From: Lachnoclostridium sp.
Lineage (GTDB): Bacteria; Bacillota; Clostridia; Lachnospirales; Lachnospiraceae
Assembly (NCBI GenBank): GCA_021770065.1
Contig: JAETRR010000028.1
Span: 23,437 to 87,436 of the forward strand
DNA: 64,000 nt
Direction of reading: 5' to 3'
This document shows positions 53,152 through 64,000 of this stretch, one piece after another (the stretch's first letter is position 1; the number at the start of each line of letters is the position of its first letter). Below the pieces are notes generated by a model that was given only the letters and a program-made list of their open reading frames with translations, made no database searches and was not told where the DNA came from. The translations under genes and the position numbers were made by a program.

Positions 53152-54624
53152 ATGATAAAAAAAATACAGGAAATACCGGTGAGCGCTTCAAGTTATCCTT
53201 TCACAAGCGCCGCCCGCTATCTCGACTTTGAACAATACGGATATGAGGAAAAGGAATATTATATGGAAGGAACTGCCAATGTATACCGGAGTGCGGGGAA
53301 TACGGGGGCAGTTGAGGTAAAGCACCGGGACGTGTCCTATCGGAACCGGCTGGTTGTCCGTACTCCAAAGGAGCCGGAGAAAGCCAGCGGCAATGTTGTA
53401 GTGGAGATTATCAATCCCACTTCTTTTATGGAAATTGAACGCATGTGGATTTTAGGTTATGAAAAATTTATGAGGGATGGAGATATTTATGTAGGCATCA
53501 CCAGCAAGCCGAATACCATTGCCAAAATGACAGAGTTTGACAAAGAGAGGTACGGCTGCCTGTCCTGGCCGAATCCCAGTGAGGATGAGCCCTTTTCATT
53601 TACGATGGAGGAAGTAAGAAAAAAGGGGCTTCTTCCTGATATCGACATTCACTATGAGCCGGGGCTTTTCTGGGATATGCTGACAGATCTGGCATGGATG
53701 CTTAGAAGTGATGAACCTATGAATCCCGTTCGTTCTTTTGACCACAGCTATTTGTACTTAACCGGATGGTCTCAGTCCGCCTGCTATCTCTTCCGGTATG
53801 TGAACAGCTTTGCCTGCCGGGATGAGGTGAAGAGGGACGGAAAGGTATTTGACGGCTATCTGGCAGGGGGCGGCGTGCGGAACCTTATTATCCCGGTGAA
53901 TCAGTATGAGTCTGCCATGGACTATGATTTCCGGTTAAAACGGATTGAGCATGTGGAAGAACCGTATATTTCGGTTCAGACAGAGAGCGAGAACGGCCGG
54001 TGGGACGCTTTTCGGACGAAGCGTATGGACAGCGATTATCCCCATTTTCTATATCGGGAATATGAGGTCACAGGGGCCAGCCATGATACCATGTTCAGCT
54101 ATGTGGATTACTACCAAAATGATGAGGATCTGAAGCGCATCAATCACCTGCCCGTTTATATGGGAAAGCATAGGGAGGGAAATGATTACCCGTCTCAGTT
54201 TTTATTTGCCGCAGCTTTCCGGAATCTGTTCCGGTGGGTGAGGGAAGGAACAGGCCCGTGTTCCTGTGAACGGATTCCCGTTGACGAGTTTGGAAGAAAC
54301 CGGAAGGATGTGTTTGGAAATACAAAGGGAGGCTTGCGTACCTGCCTTTTAAACTATCCAACCGGACGCTATCATATTACAAGTACCATAGAGCCGGGAC
54401 AGAGCTTTCTTGATCCGGAAGCGGCGGAAGATCCCCTGTTCGGTTATCAGGAGGCATTTTCTCCCTCCTTTTTAAAGGAATTGTACGGCAGCCTGGCCCA
54501 CTATGAGGAACTGTGCAGGGAGGATACGAAAGAGCAGATTTCGAAGGGTTTTCTGTGCAGGGAAGACGGGGAAGCGCTGGTTCGGATGGCTGTCTCTCTT
54601 GCAAAGAAAAGGGGGCTTGAGTGA
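53152..54624 (+). CDS. Alpha/beta hydrolase domain-containing protein (Abhydrolase_10-like)
   Basis: A 490-residue protein. ATG 53152 follows GGGGAGGA; an in-frame ATG at 53002 lies inside the EIIBC gene and is unlikely. The start YGYEEKEYYMEGTANVYRSA and the nucleophile elbow LTGWSQSACYLFRYV (Ser207 in G-W-S-Q-S) fit the Abhydrolase_10 family. A late His (ASHDTMFSYVDYY) may complete the triad. It may be an esterase removing acyl groups from imported glycosides; the substrate is not evident. It overlaps the next gene by one base (ATGA). Confidence 0.82.
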   Translation: MIKKIQEIPVSASSYPFTSAARYLDFEQYGYEEKEYYMEGTANVYRSAGNTGAVEVKHRDVSYRNRLVVRTPKEPEKASGNVVVEIINPTSFMEIERMWILGYEKFMRDGDIYVGITSKPNTIAKMTEFDKERYGCLSWPNPSEDEPFSFTMEEVRKKGLLPDIDIHYEPGLFWDMLTDLAWMLRSDEPMNPVRSFDHSYLYLTGWSQSACYLFRYVNSFACRDEVKRDGKVFDGYLAGGGVRNLIIPVNQYESAMDYDFRLKRIEHVEEPYISVQTESENGRWDAFRTKRMDSDYPHFLYREYEVTGASHDTMFSYVDYYQNDEDLKRINHLPVYMGKHREGNDYPSQFLFAAAFRNLFRWVREGTGPCSCERIPVDEFGRNRKDVFGNTKGGLRTCLLNYPTGRYHITSTIEPGQSFLDPEAAEDPLFGYQEAFSPSFLKELYGSLAHYEELCREDTKEQISKGFLCREDGEALVRMAVSLAKKRGLE

Positions 54625-56327
54625 TGGACAGGGCAGAGTGTTACCGGGTTTGTATCCTGACCTTTGAAAGTGAAAAGACATTTGCCAATCCTTTTCTGGA
54701 CTGCATTGTCCGGGCGAAATTTACGGGGCCGTCAGGACAGAAGATTGTCCGGGAGGCCTACTGGGACGGGGAAAATGTTTACCGGATAAGCTTTGCGCCC
54801 ACTGAGGAAGGAATGTGGAATTACGTGGTGGATGCCCCCAAGGAGTCGGGCTTTCACGGAGCGAAAGGGCAGGTGGAGTGTGTGCCCTACACCGGAGGGC
54901 TTGCCGTCTACCGCCATGGATTTTTGAAAATCAGTAAGGATAAGCGTTACTTTACATATGCCGACGGGACGCCCTTTTTCTGGCTGGGGGATACCCACTG
55001 GGAGTTTGCATACAGGGAAAAGTGGGAGGAGTCTAACCATCCGGAGATGGACAGCATGTTTAAGGGCATGGTTGATCGCCGGGTGAAGCAGGGCTATACT
55101 GTCTATCAGACGAACCTGCGGAGTGATCCCGTGATGGGAGGCGATGCTTATTACTGGCAGGAGCCGGATCTGCCCAATGTGAAATTTTATCAGGAAGAGC
55201 TTGACCGGAGGATGTACTACCTGGCGGATCGGGGAATGGTCAACGCCCTGGGGTTTGCGTGGTTTATGTCTATTGAAAACAATGTGGAGAAGTATCGGAA
55301 TCTGGCCCGTTATTTTATGGCCCGTTACGGCGCCCTGCCCATGGTATGGACACTGGCCGGGGAGGCAGGGGGATATGATAAGGCCCGTCAGCCCTTCTAT
55401 GTGGATGAATGGAGAAAGATAGCCCTGTATGTACAGAGCCTGAATACCTACCATCATCCCATGACGGCCCATTATACCAATGAGCGGCCGTTTGCATCCT
55501 ACTATCAGGATGAAGAATGGATGGATTTCACCTTGAATCAGGCAGGCCATGGGGATTATGTGGTGAGCGCTGACGATTATAAGGCTTTTCTGCAGGAGCA
55601 TGGAGATAAGCCCTTTGTGGAGGGGGAAGCCTTCTATGAGTTCTGCTCCACCCTGGAAGAAAACGGGACACGTCTTTGTACGGATGCCATGGTGAGACGT
55701 GCAGCCTATCTGACCATGCAGGCGGGAGGCTGCGGCTATACCTACGGGGCACAGGGGATCTGGGATGTAGTCTGGGAGAAAGGACAGGAAAACAAAATGT
55801 CCCTGTTTAACCGGTTTGATGTGACCTGGGTGGAGGCCATTGACGGGCCAGGGGGAGAGCAAATGGGATTTATGCGGAGGTTCTATGAGGAACAGCGGTT
55901 TTGGGAGCTGTATCCTTACCGGGTGGGACAGGATTCGGCGGGGGATCCTTTTGGAAAGAAAATGCCGCTGATTACCGTGACGAAGGATCAGAGGCGCTGG
56001 GTGCTCTATTATCCCGAGGCCGCGAGAAAAAGCGGCAATATAGAAGTTCCTTCCGGGCGGTATGCCATGCGGTGGTTCAATCCCAGGAACGGCGCATATG
56101 GGGAGCAGCAGGAGTTTGACGTGGAACAGGATACCTGGAAGCTTCCGGCGAAGCCGGATCTGAATGACTGGTGTTTAGTGGTGATGGGGTTTGGGGTACT
56201 GGAAGAGGGATTGCGGAACTTAACAGCAATGCCTCGACAGTGCCAGAAGGATTTACGGACACAAGTCTTTGTGGCCGGAAATGCTTCTAGGTTTGGGGTA
56301 CTGGAAGAGGGATTGCGGAACTTATAA
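54624..56327 (+). CDS. DUF5060-DUF4038 (apiosidase-like) protein with repeat-encoded C-terminal tail
   Basis: A 567-residue protein. ATG 54624 follows AAAGGGGG and overlaps the previous stop. It has an N-terminal beta domain of DUF5060 type (residues 1-85), then a DUF4038 barrel (FTYADGTPFFWLGDTHWEFA, VWTLAGEAGGYDKARQPFYV, KPFVEGEAFYEFCSTLEE) and a C-terminal beta domain to about residue 520. DUF4038 proteins include apiosidases. The last 45 or so residues are read from a family A repeat, giving the segment FGVLEEGLRNL twice, 34 residues apart. The original stop codon therefore appears to have been lost by repeat insertion. No signal peptide. Confidence 0.88.
   Translation: MDRAECYRVCILTFESEKTFANPFLDCIVRAKFTGPSGQKIVREAYWDGENVYRISFAPTEEGMWNYVVDAPKESGFHGAKGQVECVPYTGGLAVYRHGFLKISKDKRYFTYADGTPFFWLGDTHWEFAYREKWEESNHPEMDSMFKGMVDRRVKQGYTVYQTNLRSDPVMGGDAYYWQEPDLPNVKFYQEELDRRMYYLADRGMVNALGFAWFMSIENNVEKYRNLARYFMARYGALPMVWTLAGEAGGYDKARQPFYVDEWRKIALYVQSLNTYHHPMTAHYTNERPFASYYQDEEWMDFTLNQAGHGDYVVSADDYKAFLQEHGDKPFVEGEAFYEFCSTLEENGTRLCTDAMVRRAAYLTMQAGGCGYTYGAQGIWDVVWEKGQENKMSLFNRFDVTWVEAIDGPGGEQMGFMRRFYEEQRFWELYPYRVGQDSAGDPFGKKMPLITVTKDQRRWVLYYPEAARKSGNIEVPSGRYAMRWFNPRNGAYGEQQEFDVEQDTWKLPAKPDLNDWCLVVMGFGVLEEGLRNLTAMPRQCQKDLRTQVFVAGNASRFGVLEEGLRNL
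56188..56324 (+). repeat. Family A repeat, diverged composite (copy A5), inside a reading frame
   Basis: Direct copies of a 35-base segment (beginning GGTTTGGGGTACTGGAAGAG) at 56188-56222 and 56290-56324, period 102. They flank the family A hairpin with arms AGAAGGATTT / AAATGCTTCT and GCAATGCCTC / GAGGGATTGC. Core sequence is GGATTGCGGAACTT. It ends in a purine-rich AGAAGGGAG used as ribosome site by the next gene. Confidence 0.88.
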
Positions 56328-56343
56328 TAGAAGGGAGAACAAC

Positions 56344-59042
<2,699 letters not shown>

Positions 59043-59049
59043 CCTTTCG

Positions 59050-59075
59050 GGATATTGCGGAACTGGAACAGGAGG
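59050..59075 (+). repeat. Family A solo core (copy A6)
   Basis: GGATATTGCGGAACTGGAAC followed by AGGAGG, starting eight bases after the GH1 stop and forming the ribosome site of the next gene. No hairpin or second copy is present. Confidence 0.8.
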
Positions 59076-59082
59076 GCGCAGG

Positions 59083-61815
59083 ATGCAGCGGTTAAGGGAT
59101 GTTTTGAAGGGACAGGAAGGAAATTCCATTATGCCTTTTTTCTGGCAGCATGGAGAGGATAAGGAGACTCTCGGAGAGTATATGGAGAGAATCCGGGAAT
59201 GCGGCTGCGGGGGTGTCTGTGTGGAGGCAAGGCCGCATCCGGATTTTGGAGGAGAGAAGTGGTGGGAGGATGTCGGATTCATTGTGGACAGGGCCCGGGA
59301 AGACGGGATGGAGGTCTGGATCCTGGATGATTCGCATTTTCCTACAGGGTTTGCGAACGGGCTGGTTAAAGAAAAATATCCGCAGTTTTTAAAGAGATAT
59401 CTTGACTGCAGGCGGTTTGATGTGGCAGGTCCCTTTGAGTCTGCAAGGCTTAACCTGCGTTTTCTGAAAGGGCGGCCCTGGGAGCTGAAAGAACGGAAGA
59501 ATGATGTGATCCTGGGGATTTATGCGGCCAGACGGGGAGAGGTCCGGGCGGAAGAGCTTAGGGAAAAGGCTGACCCGGTGCAGCCGGAGACCCTGGTGGA
59601 GCTGACAGAGAATGTAAAAGACGGAATTCTTTACTGGGATATTCCGAAAGGAATCTGGAGTGTGTTTGTGGTTTTTACGACCCGGGCCGGAGGGGAGGAA
59701 TCTACAAAGGATTATCTGAATCCGCTGGTGAGGGAAGCAGCAGAGGTTTTGATTGAGGCGGTTTATGAGCCCCACTATGAGCATTTTAAAGAATTTTTCG
59801 GGACGACGATTACGGCCTTTTTCTCGGATGAGCCCCGGTTTGGGAACATAAAGGGAACGGAAGGCAGGATCGGGAAGGCGGATATGGTGCTTCCCTGGTG
59901 TGAAGGACTGGAGGAAAAGCTGCCTTTTGGGAAGGAGCTTCTGCCGTTTTTGTTTGCGGATTCCGCGGATGATACCATGCACGAAGTCCGCTTTGCCTAT
60001 ATGGACTGTGTTTCCAGGCTGTATTCGGAGAATTTTACCCAGGTTCTTGGAAAATGGTGCCGGGACCATGGAGTCAGGTATGTGGGGCATCATATTGAGG
60101 ATAACGGGGCTCACGGCCGGCTGGGCTATGGGCCGGGACATTTGTTCCGCGCCCAGAAGGGTCAGGATTTTTCGGGGATTGACGTGATTAGCAATCAGAT
60201 TGCGCCGGGGTATGATTTTCACCATGATGCTTTTGCTACAGGGGGAAATGACGGAGTATTTTACCATTATGGACTGGGTCACCTGGGGGCTTCGATTGCC
60301 TGGAATGATCCGGATAAGAATGGGATTGCCATGTGTGAGGCTTTTGGAGCCTATGGATGGAATGAGGGACTTAAGTGGATGAAGTGGATTACGGATCATC
60401 TTCTCGCAAAGGGAATTAATTACTTTGTCCCGCACGCTTTTGACCCGAAGGAATATCCGGACTGGGATTGTCCTCCGCATTTCTATGCCCAGGGGAATAA
60501 TCCGCAGTTTCGGTATTTCCCGGTATTAATGCGGTATATGCAGAGGATGTGCCATCTCCTGCAGGGAGGCGTCCATCAGGCATCTGCGGCAGTTCTCTAT
60601 CCGGCGGAAGGGGAATGGAGCGGTGGGTCCATGCCTGTGGAACGGGTTCTTAGGGAACTGGATCGGAAGCAGATTGAAACGGCGGTTGTCTGCCTGGATG
60701 ATCTGGTGCGTGAGGAGATCCGGGAGGGAGCCTTCCGGGTGAACCGGAACCGGTATGAGTGCCTCATTGTGCCTGCCATGGAACGGTTTCCGGAGGTGAT
60801 GGCAGAGAAGCTGCTGATGCTGTGTGAGGCCGGGGTTCCGGTGATACTTGTGGAGGAATATCCGCTGAAGGGACTGCTGTCACAGAGGATATCCCATGCG
60901 GCCGGGAGGGAAGAAGAAGCGCCCGGCATGGCAGGACAGGAGGAGATGGATAAGCTGCGGGACATGGCAAGGCAGGTTTCTTTGAAGGAGCTTTCCGGCG
61001 TGTGTGAGAAGTGGAGAACCGTGAGAACTTCCGAAGAGCAGGAGCGGCTGACCTCTTACCACTATGTCCAGCCGGACGGTGAGATCTATCTGTTGTTTAA
61101 TGAGAATCCGGCGGGGAGTATTGAGACGGTGCTTACGATTGCCTGCGACAGGCCTCTTGCGGCTTATGATGCTTTTACCAACCGGCTCAGGGCACTTCCG
61201 GTCCGGAGGGAGCAGGGGAAGGTGCAGATAGATCTGTGCTTGAAGCCCTATGAATCGCTGATGCTGCTGGCCTGTGATAACTGGGAAGACTTTCCGGTGG
61301 AGGCCGAGTGGATGGGCACTGTCCAAAGAACGGTGCCGCTTGGCGGAGCATGGAAGGTATCCTTTGCGGATGCAAAGAGCTATGCCGGAGCTTTGGATGC
61401 TTCAAGCTTTGTAAAGCTTGGGGAGCGGGTGGAGCTTACTCCCCTGTCCTGTGAGCCGGAGTTTATGGATAAGACAGGGACACTGCGGTATGAGAAGACT
61501 TTCGAGTGGGAGAAAACGCCGGGAAGTAAGGTGTTTTTGAATCTGAGGGAAGTCTTTGAGACGGCAGAGGTCTTTGTGAACGGGGAGAGCGCAGGCGTGC
61601 GCATCTGTCCTCCCTACCGGGTGGAGATTACAAAGCAGCTTATATCCGGCAGAAATGAGCTGGCGGTTGAGGTGACGAATACCCTGGGAAATGAGAATAA
61701 AGACTTTATGTCCCAGTATACGCCTATTGAGCCCTTCGGCCTGCTGGGGCCTGTGACGGTGGAAATGGAAAAAAAGATAGACGGGAGCAATTCAATATGT
61801 TACACTACAGGGTAG
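59083..61815 (+). CDS. Large glycoside hydrolase, GH106 (alpha-L-rhamnosidase)-like
   Basis: A 910-residue protein without signal peptide; ATG 59083 follows AGGAGGG. The start SIMPFFWQHGEDKETLGEYM, with VCVEARPHPDFGGEKWWEDV and MEVWILDDSHFPTGFANGLV, matches the (beta/alpha)-barrel of GH106-type enzymes. Later come FFSDEPRFGNI (candidate catalytic Glu) and RYVGHHIEDNGAHGRLG. The C-terminal 150 residues form a GH2-like jelly-roll sugar-binding domain (FLNLREVFETAEVFVNGESA, GRNELAVEVTNTLGN). Alpha-L-rhamnosidase activity is the best guess from the family; identity was judged by motif only. Confidence 0.8.
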   Translation: MQRLRDVLKGQEGNSIMPFFWQHGEDKETLGEYMERIRECGCGGVCVEARPHPDFGGEKWWEDVGFIVDRAREDGMEVWILDDSHFPTGFANGLVKEKYPQFLKRYLDCRRFDVAGPFESARLNLRFLKGRPWELKERKNDVILGIYAARRGEVRAEELREKADPVQPETLVELTENVKDGILYWDIPKGIWSVFVVFTTRAGGEESTKDYLNPLVREAAEVLIEAVYEPHYEHFKEFFGTTITAFFSDEPRFGNIKGTEGRIGKADMVLPWCEGLEEKLPFGKELLPFLFADSADDTMHEVRFAYMDCVSRLYSENFTQVLGKWCRDHGVRYVGHHIEDNGAHGRLGYGPGHLFRAQKGQDFSGIDVISNQIAPGYDFHHDAFATGGNDGVFYHYGLGHLGASIAWNDPDKNGIAMCEAFGAYGWNEGLKWMKWITDHLLAKGINYFVPHAFDPKEYPDWDCPPHFYAQGNNPQFRYFPVLMRYMQRMCHLLQGGVHQASAAVLYPAEGEWSGGSMPVERVLRELDRKQIETAVVCLDDLVREEIREGAFRVNRNRYECLIVPAMERFPEVMAEKLLMLCEAGVPVILVEEYPLKGLLSQRISHAAGREEEAPGMAGQEEMDKLRDMARQVSLKELSGVCEKWRTVRTSEEQERLTSYHYVQPDGEIYLLFNENPAGSIETVLTIACDRPLAAYDAFTNRLRALPVRREQGKVQIDLCLKPYESLMLLACDNWEDFPVEAEWMGTVQRTVPLGGAWKVSFADAKSYAGALDASSFVKLGERVELTPLSCEPEFMDKTGTLRYEKTFEWEKTPGSKVFLNLREVFETAEVFVNGESAGVRICPPYRVEITKQLISGRNELAVEVTNTLGNENKDFMSQYTPIEPFGLLGPVTVEMEKKIDGSNSICYTTG

Positions 61816-61821
61816 GTAACA

Positions 61822-61848
61822 GCAGTATGCCATACTGCGGAACTGGAA
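61822..61848 (+). repeat. Degenerate family A remnant with small palindrome
   Basis: GCAGTATGCCATACTGC (61822-61838) is a palindrome that runs into CGGAACTGGAAAA, the end of the family A core. It has no AGGAG and the next gene starts about 110 bases downstream. Confidence 0.55.
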
Positions 61849-61884
61849 AAAAGTTCCCCGGATTTCTCCTGTAGATGCTTTGGG

Positions 61885-61919
61885 GTTACGGTTTGTGAAG
61901 GCAGACCGTAACTTTTTTT
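61885..61919 (+). terminator. Rho-independent terminator of the glycoside operon
   Basis: GTTACGGT (61885-61892) and ACCGTAAC (61905-61912) followed by seven T. Confidence 0.9.
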
Positions 61920-61955
61920 GGAGTAGAGCCGGGTCACAGGAAAGAGGATAAAAGG

Positions 61956-63440
61956 ATGGATTTGTTTTATAAGAGTACAAGAGATTCCGGGGCGCGTGTA
62001 ACGGCTTCCCAGGCAATTCTCAAGGGACTTTCAGAGGACGGAGGTTTATTTGTGCCGGAAGAGATTCCTTCCCTGGATGTAAGCCTTAAGGAGCTTTCAG
62101 GGATGACCTATCAAGAGACGGCCTATGCGGTTATGAGCCGCTTTCTGACAGATTTTACGGAAAGCGAGCTTAAGGACTGTATCCAAAAGGCTTATGACGG
62201 CAAATTTGATCTGCCCGGGATTGCGCCGCTTATAAAGGCGGAGGGAGCCTGGTATCTGGAGCTGTTTCATGGAGCCACTATTGCATTTAAGGACATGGCC
62301 CTCTCCATCCTGCCCCATTTGATGACGGTTTCCGCAGCAAAGAACCGGGTGAAGGAGGAGATTGTGATCCTGACGGCCACTTCCGGGGATACGGGAAAGG
62401 CTGCCCTGGCAGGCTTTGCGGATGTGCCCGGAACGCGGATTATTGTATTTTATCCAAAGGACGGCGTGAGTCCTATTCAGGAGAAGCAGATGGTAACCCA
62501 GAAGGGAAACAATACCCTTGTAGTGGGTATCCGGGGCAATTTTGATGATGCACAGAGTGGCGTGAAAGCGATTTTTGGAGATGCCGCTTTCAAAAAAGAG
62601 CTGGAGGAAAAGGGTTTTCGTTTTTCTTCTGCCAATTCCATCAATATCGGGCGCCTTATCCCCCAGATTGTGTATTATGTGTATGCTTATGCGAGGCTGT
62701 GTGCGGACGGGGAGATAGAAGAAAACGAGCCTGTGAACGTGGTTGTTCCCACAGGTAATTTCGGCAACATTCTGGCCGCTTATTATGCGAAGCAGATGGG
62801 GCTTCCGATTAAGAAGCTTATCTGTGCATCCAATGACAATAAGGTGCTGTATGATTTCTTCCGGACAGGCTGCTATGACAGGAACCGGGAGTTTGTGCTG
62901 ACCAGCTCGCCTTCTATGGATATTCTGGTTTCCAGTAATCTGGAGCGGCTGATCTATCAGATTGCGGATCAGAGCGACGAGACGGATCGGAGGCTGATGG
63001 GGGAGCTCGCAGAAGAAGGGCGTTATCAGATTACTCCCGGCATGGAAGAGAAGCTTGGAGACTTTTACGGAGGCTACGCAGGCGAGGAGGAAGCGGCGGA
63101 AGCCATCCGCAGAGTCTATGAGGCTGCGGGCTACGTGATCGATCCCCACACGGCGGTGGCCTCCTGTGTCTATGAAAAATACCGGAAGGAGACAGGGGAT
63201 ACTGCAAAGACGATCATTGCTTCTACGGCCAGTCCTTATAAATTTACCAGGAGTGTGATGAAAGCTCTGGGGAAGAATGCGGAGGACGCGGATGATTTTG
63301 AACTGGCCGACAGGCTTTCGGAGCTGTCCAATGTGCCGGTGCCAAAGGCCGTGGAGGAGATCCGCAGCGCCGAGGTGCTTCACAGCAAAGTGGTAAATGC
63401 GGACGAGATGAAGCAGGCGGTTAAAGGGTTTTTAGGATAA
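61956..63440 (+). CDS. thrC: Threonine synthase
   Basis: A 494-residue PLP enzyme converting O-phosphohomoserine to threonine, of the longer type II form. The N-terminal LFYKSTRDSGARVTASQAIL and GLSEDGGLFVPEEIP are typical. The PLP Lys is Lys112 in ATIAFKDMALSILP; the phosphate-binding loop is LTATSGDTGKAALAGF. Later motifs are VGIRGNFDDAQSGVKAIFGD and VVVPTGNFGNILAAYYAKQM. The ribosome site is AAAGGATG-like, close to the start. It lies alone after the glycoside operon terminator; no clear promoter box could be assigned in the short gap. Confidence 0.97.
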   Translation: MDLFYKSTRDSGARVTASQAILKGLSEDGGLFVPEEIPSLDVSLKELSGMTYQETAYAVMSRFLTDFTESELKDCIQKAYDGKFDLPGIAPLIKAEGAWYLELFHGATIAFKDMALSILPHLMTVSAAKNRVKEEIVILTATSGDTGKAALAGFADVPGTRIIVFYPKDGVSPIQEKQMVTQKGNNTLVVGIRGNFDDAQSGVKAIFGDAAFKKELEEKGFRFSSANSINIGRLIPQIVYYVYAYARLCADGEIEENEPVNVVVPTGNFGNILAAYYAKQMGLPIKKLICASNDNKVLYDFFRTGCYDRNREFVLTSSPSMDILVSSNLERLIYQIADQSDETDRRLMGELAEEGRYQITPGMEEKLGDFYGGYAGEEEAAEAIRRVYEAAGYVIDPHTAVASCVYEKYRKETGDTAKTIIASTASPYKFTRSVMKALGKNAEDADDFELADRLSELSNVPVPKAVEEIRSAEVLHSKVVNADEMKQAVKGFLG

Positions 63441-63441
63441 G

Positions 63442-63479
63442 GTGTACTGTAAGGAATATTACGGAACTTAAAATAGGAG
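63442..63479 (+). repeat. Family A solo core (copy A8)
   Basis: GTGTACTGTAAGGAATATTA followed by CGGAACTTAAAATAGGAG, starting just after the thrC stop. The right end is the ribosome site of the next gene. Confidence 0.8.
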
Positions 63480-63486
63480 AATGATT

Positions 63487-63834
63487 ATGGATAATGTATG
63501 GAGCATTATGGATTTACTTTTTGCGGGAGCAGGGCTTTATGCACTCTACGCATATTATCTGCTTAAGGCCAGGGGAGAGATTACGACTTCAATCCTGATG
63601 AGCAAGGATGTTGACATCCGAAAGTGCAAGGATATTGAGGGCTATAAGCGCTTTGTGGCTCCCAAAATTCTCATCTTCGGGACTGCAGCATTGTTGTACG
63701 GTATCCTGGGACTGGTGAACAGCTATGTTTCCCCGGTGCCCGGTGCTCTTTATGCTGCGGCAATGGTTGTGTTTTTTGTTATTCTGGTCTGGTTTGCACT
63801 TCAGACAAAGAAGGGAATACAGATGTTTTGGTAA
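63487..63834 (+). CDS. Small membrane protein
   Basis: A 115-residue protein with three hydrophobic segments (about 8-26 LLFAGAGLYALYAYYLL, 60-78 ILIFGTAALLYGILGLV, 85-107 ALYAAAMVVFFVILVWFALQ). ATG 63487 is seven bases from AGGAG; ATG 63481 is too close to it. The polar loop MSKDVDIRKCKDIEGYKRFV sits between the first two segments. I do not recognise a function. It follows thrC through a family A solo repeat, so it may be co-transcribed. Confidence 0.75.
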   Translation: MDNVWSIMDLLFAGAGLYALYAYYLLKARGEITTSILMSKDVDIRKCKDIEGYKRFVAPKILIFGTAALLYGILGLVNSYVSPVPGALYAAAMVVFFVILVWFALQTKKGIQMFW

Positions 63835-63854
63835 TATCAGGTAATAGGAAGGGA

Positions 63855-64000
63855 TGGGGCTGCCGGGAAATAAAACAGCAGACTTTTCTATACCCTGTGT
63901 TCGGACGGTTTGTGTACATTCTGTCTGCTCTGTACGGACATTGCTAAAGCAATATCCGTCCATATCAGACAGCCTGTTCACAAACAGCCGGACACTGGGT
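63855..64000. repeat. Family B long palindrome (copy 3, cut by window end)
   Basis: The left arm and most of the right arm are present (CTGTGTTCGGACGGTTTGTG, then GCAATATCCGTCCATATCAG after a four-base TAAA loop). The end of the right arm is outside the window. Inner arms match copies 1 and 2, while the loop is almost absent. Confidence 0.88.

Overview
The window reads as chromosome of a motile, fermentative Gram-positive of the Lachnospiraceae type (Clostridia). This is inferred from strong AGGAGG ribosome sites, a T-box leader, PTS sugar uptake, LicT-type antitermination, a dnaG-rpoD pair, flagellar and chemotaxis genes with sigma-28 promoters, and Clostridia-like domains such as DUF4349, DUF5662 and a TGS-fused uridine kinase. 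No rRNA, tRNA, CRISPR array, prophage or transposase gene was seen.

Layout. 1-2.4 kb: end of an ECF sigma gene, its coupled membrane partner and a DUF4349 lipoprotein. 2.5-11 kb: a monosaccharide ABC transporter followed by a second binding protein, a histidine kinase, a response regulator and a third binding protein, which looks like a transport-plus-sensing unit. 11.2-13.6 kb: a GH13 glycogen-debranching-like protein that has lost catalytic residues, and a DUF5662 protein. 13.7-21.8 kb: housekeeping genes dgt, dnaG, rpoD, trmK, a Nif3-like gene, a uridine kinase-like gene and an HD hydrolase. 21.9-26.7 kb: a sucrose-type locus (LacI regulator, GH32, PTS EIIBCA) with two matching operators. 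26.8-29.3 kb (minus strand): a ParA-like gene lacking its P-loop, a ComFB-domain protein and a small alarmone synthetase. 29.4-44 kb: fliD, fliS, a second FliD-like gene, two chemoreceptors and several unrecognised genes, at least three with sigma-28-like promoters. 44.2-48 kb: prfC and a T-box-controlled leuA. 48.3-61.8 kb: a nine-gene PTS and glycoside locus under a LicT-type antitermination leader. 61.9-64 kb: thrC and a small membrane protein.

Two dispersed repeat families stand out. Family A (core GGATATTACGGAACTGGAA followed by AGGAG) sits between a stop codon and the next ribosome site at about eight junctions, either alone or as two direct copies 102-107 bp apart around a long hairpin. 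Some copies supply the upstream stop codon, and one extends an upstream protein in frame. Family B is a palindrome of about 190-215 bp present three times, whose arms differ between copies but still pair within each copy. A third repeat, two tandem 116-bp hairpin units plus a partial one, lies inside the leader of the PTS glycoside operon.

How the genes work together. The glycoside locus encodes separate EIIA and EIIBC, a 6-phospho-beta-glucosidase, two DUF4038 (apiosidase-like) proteins, a GH43, a GH106-like protein and a hydrolase, all without signal peptides. This suggests uptake of an intact plant glycoside followed by breakdown inside the cell. All coordinates and alignments were read by eye; no database search was run.
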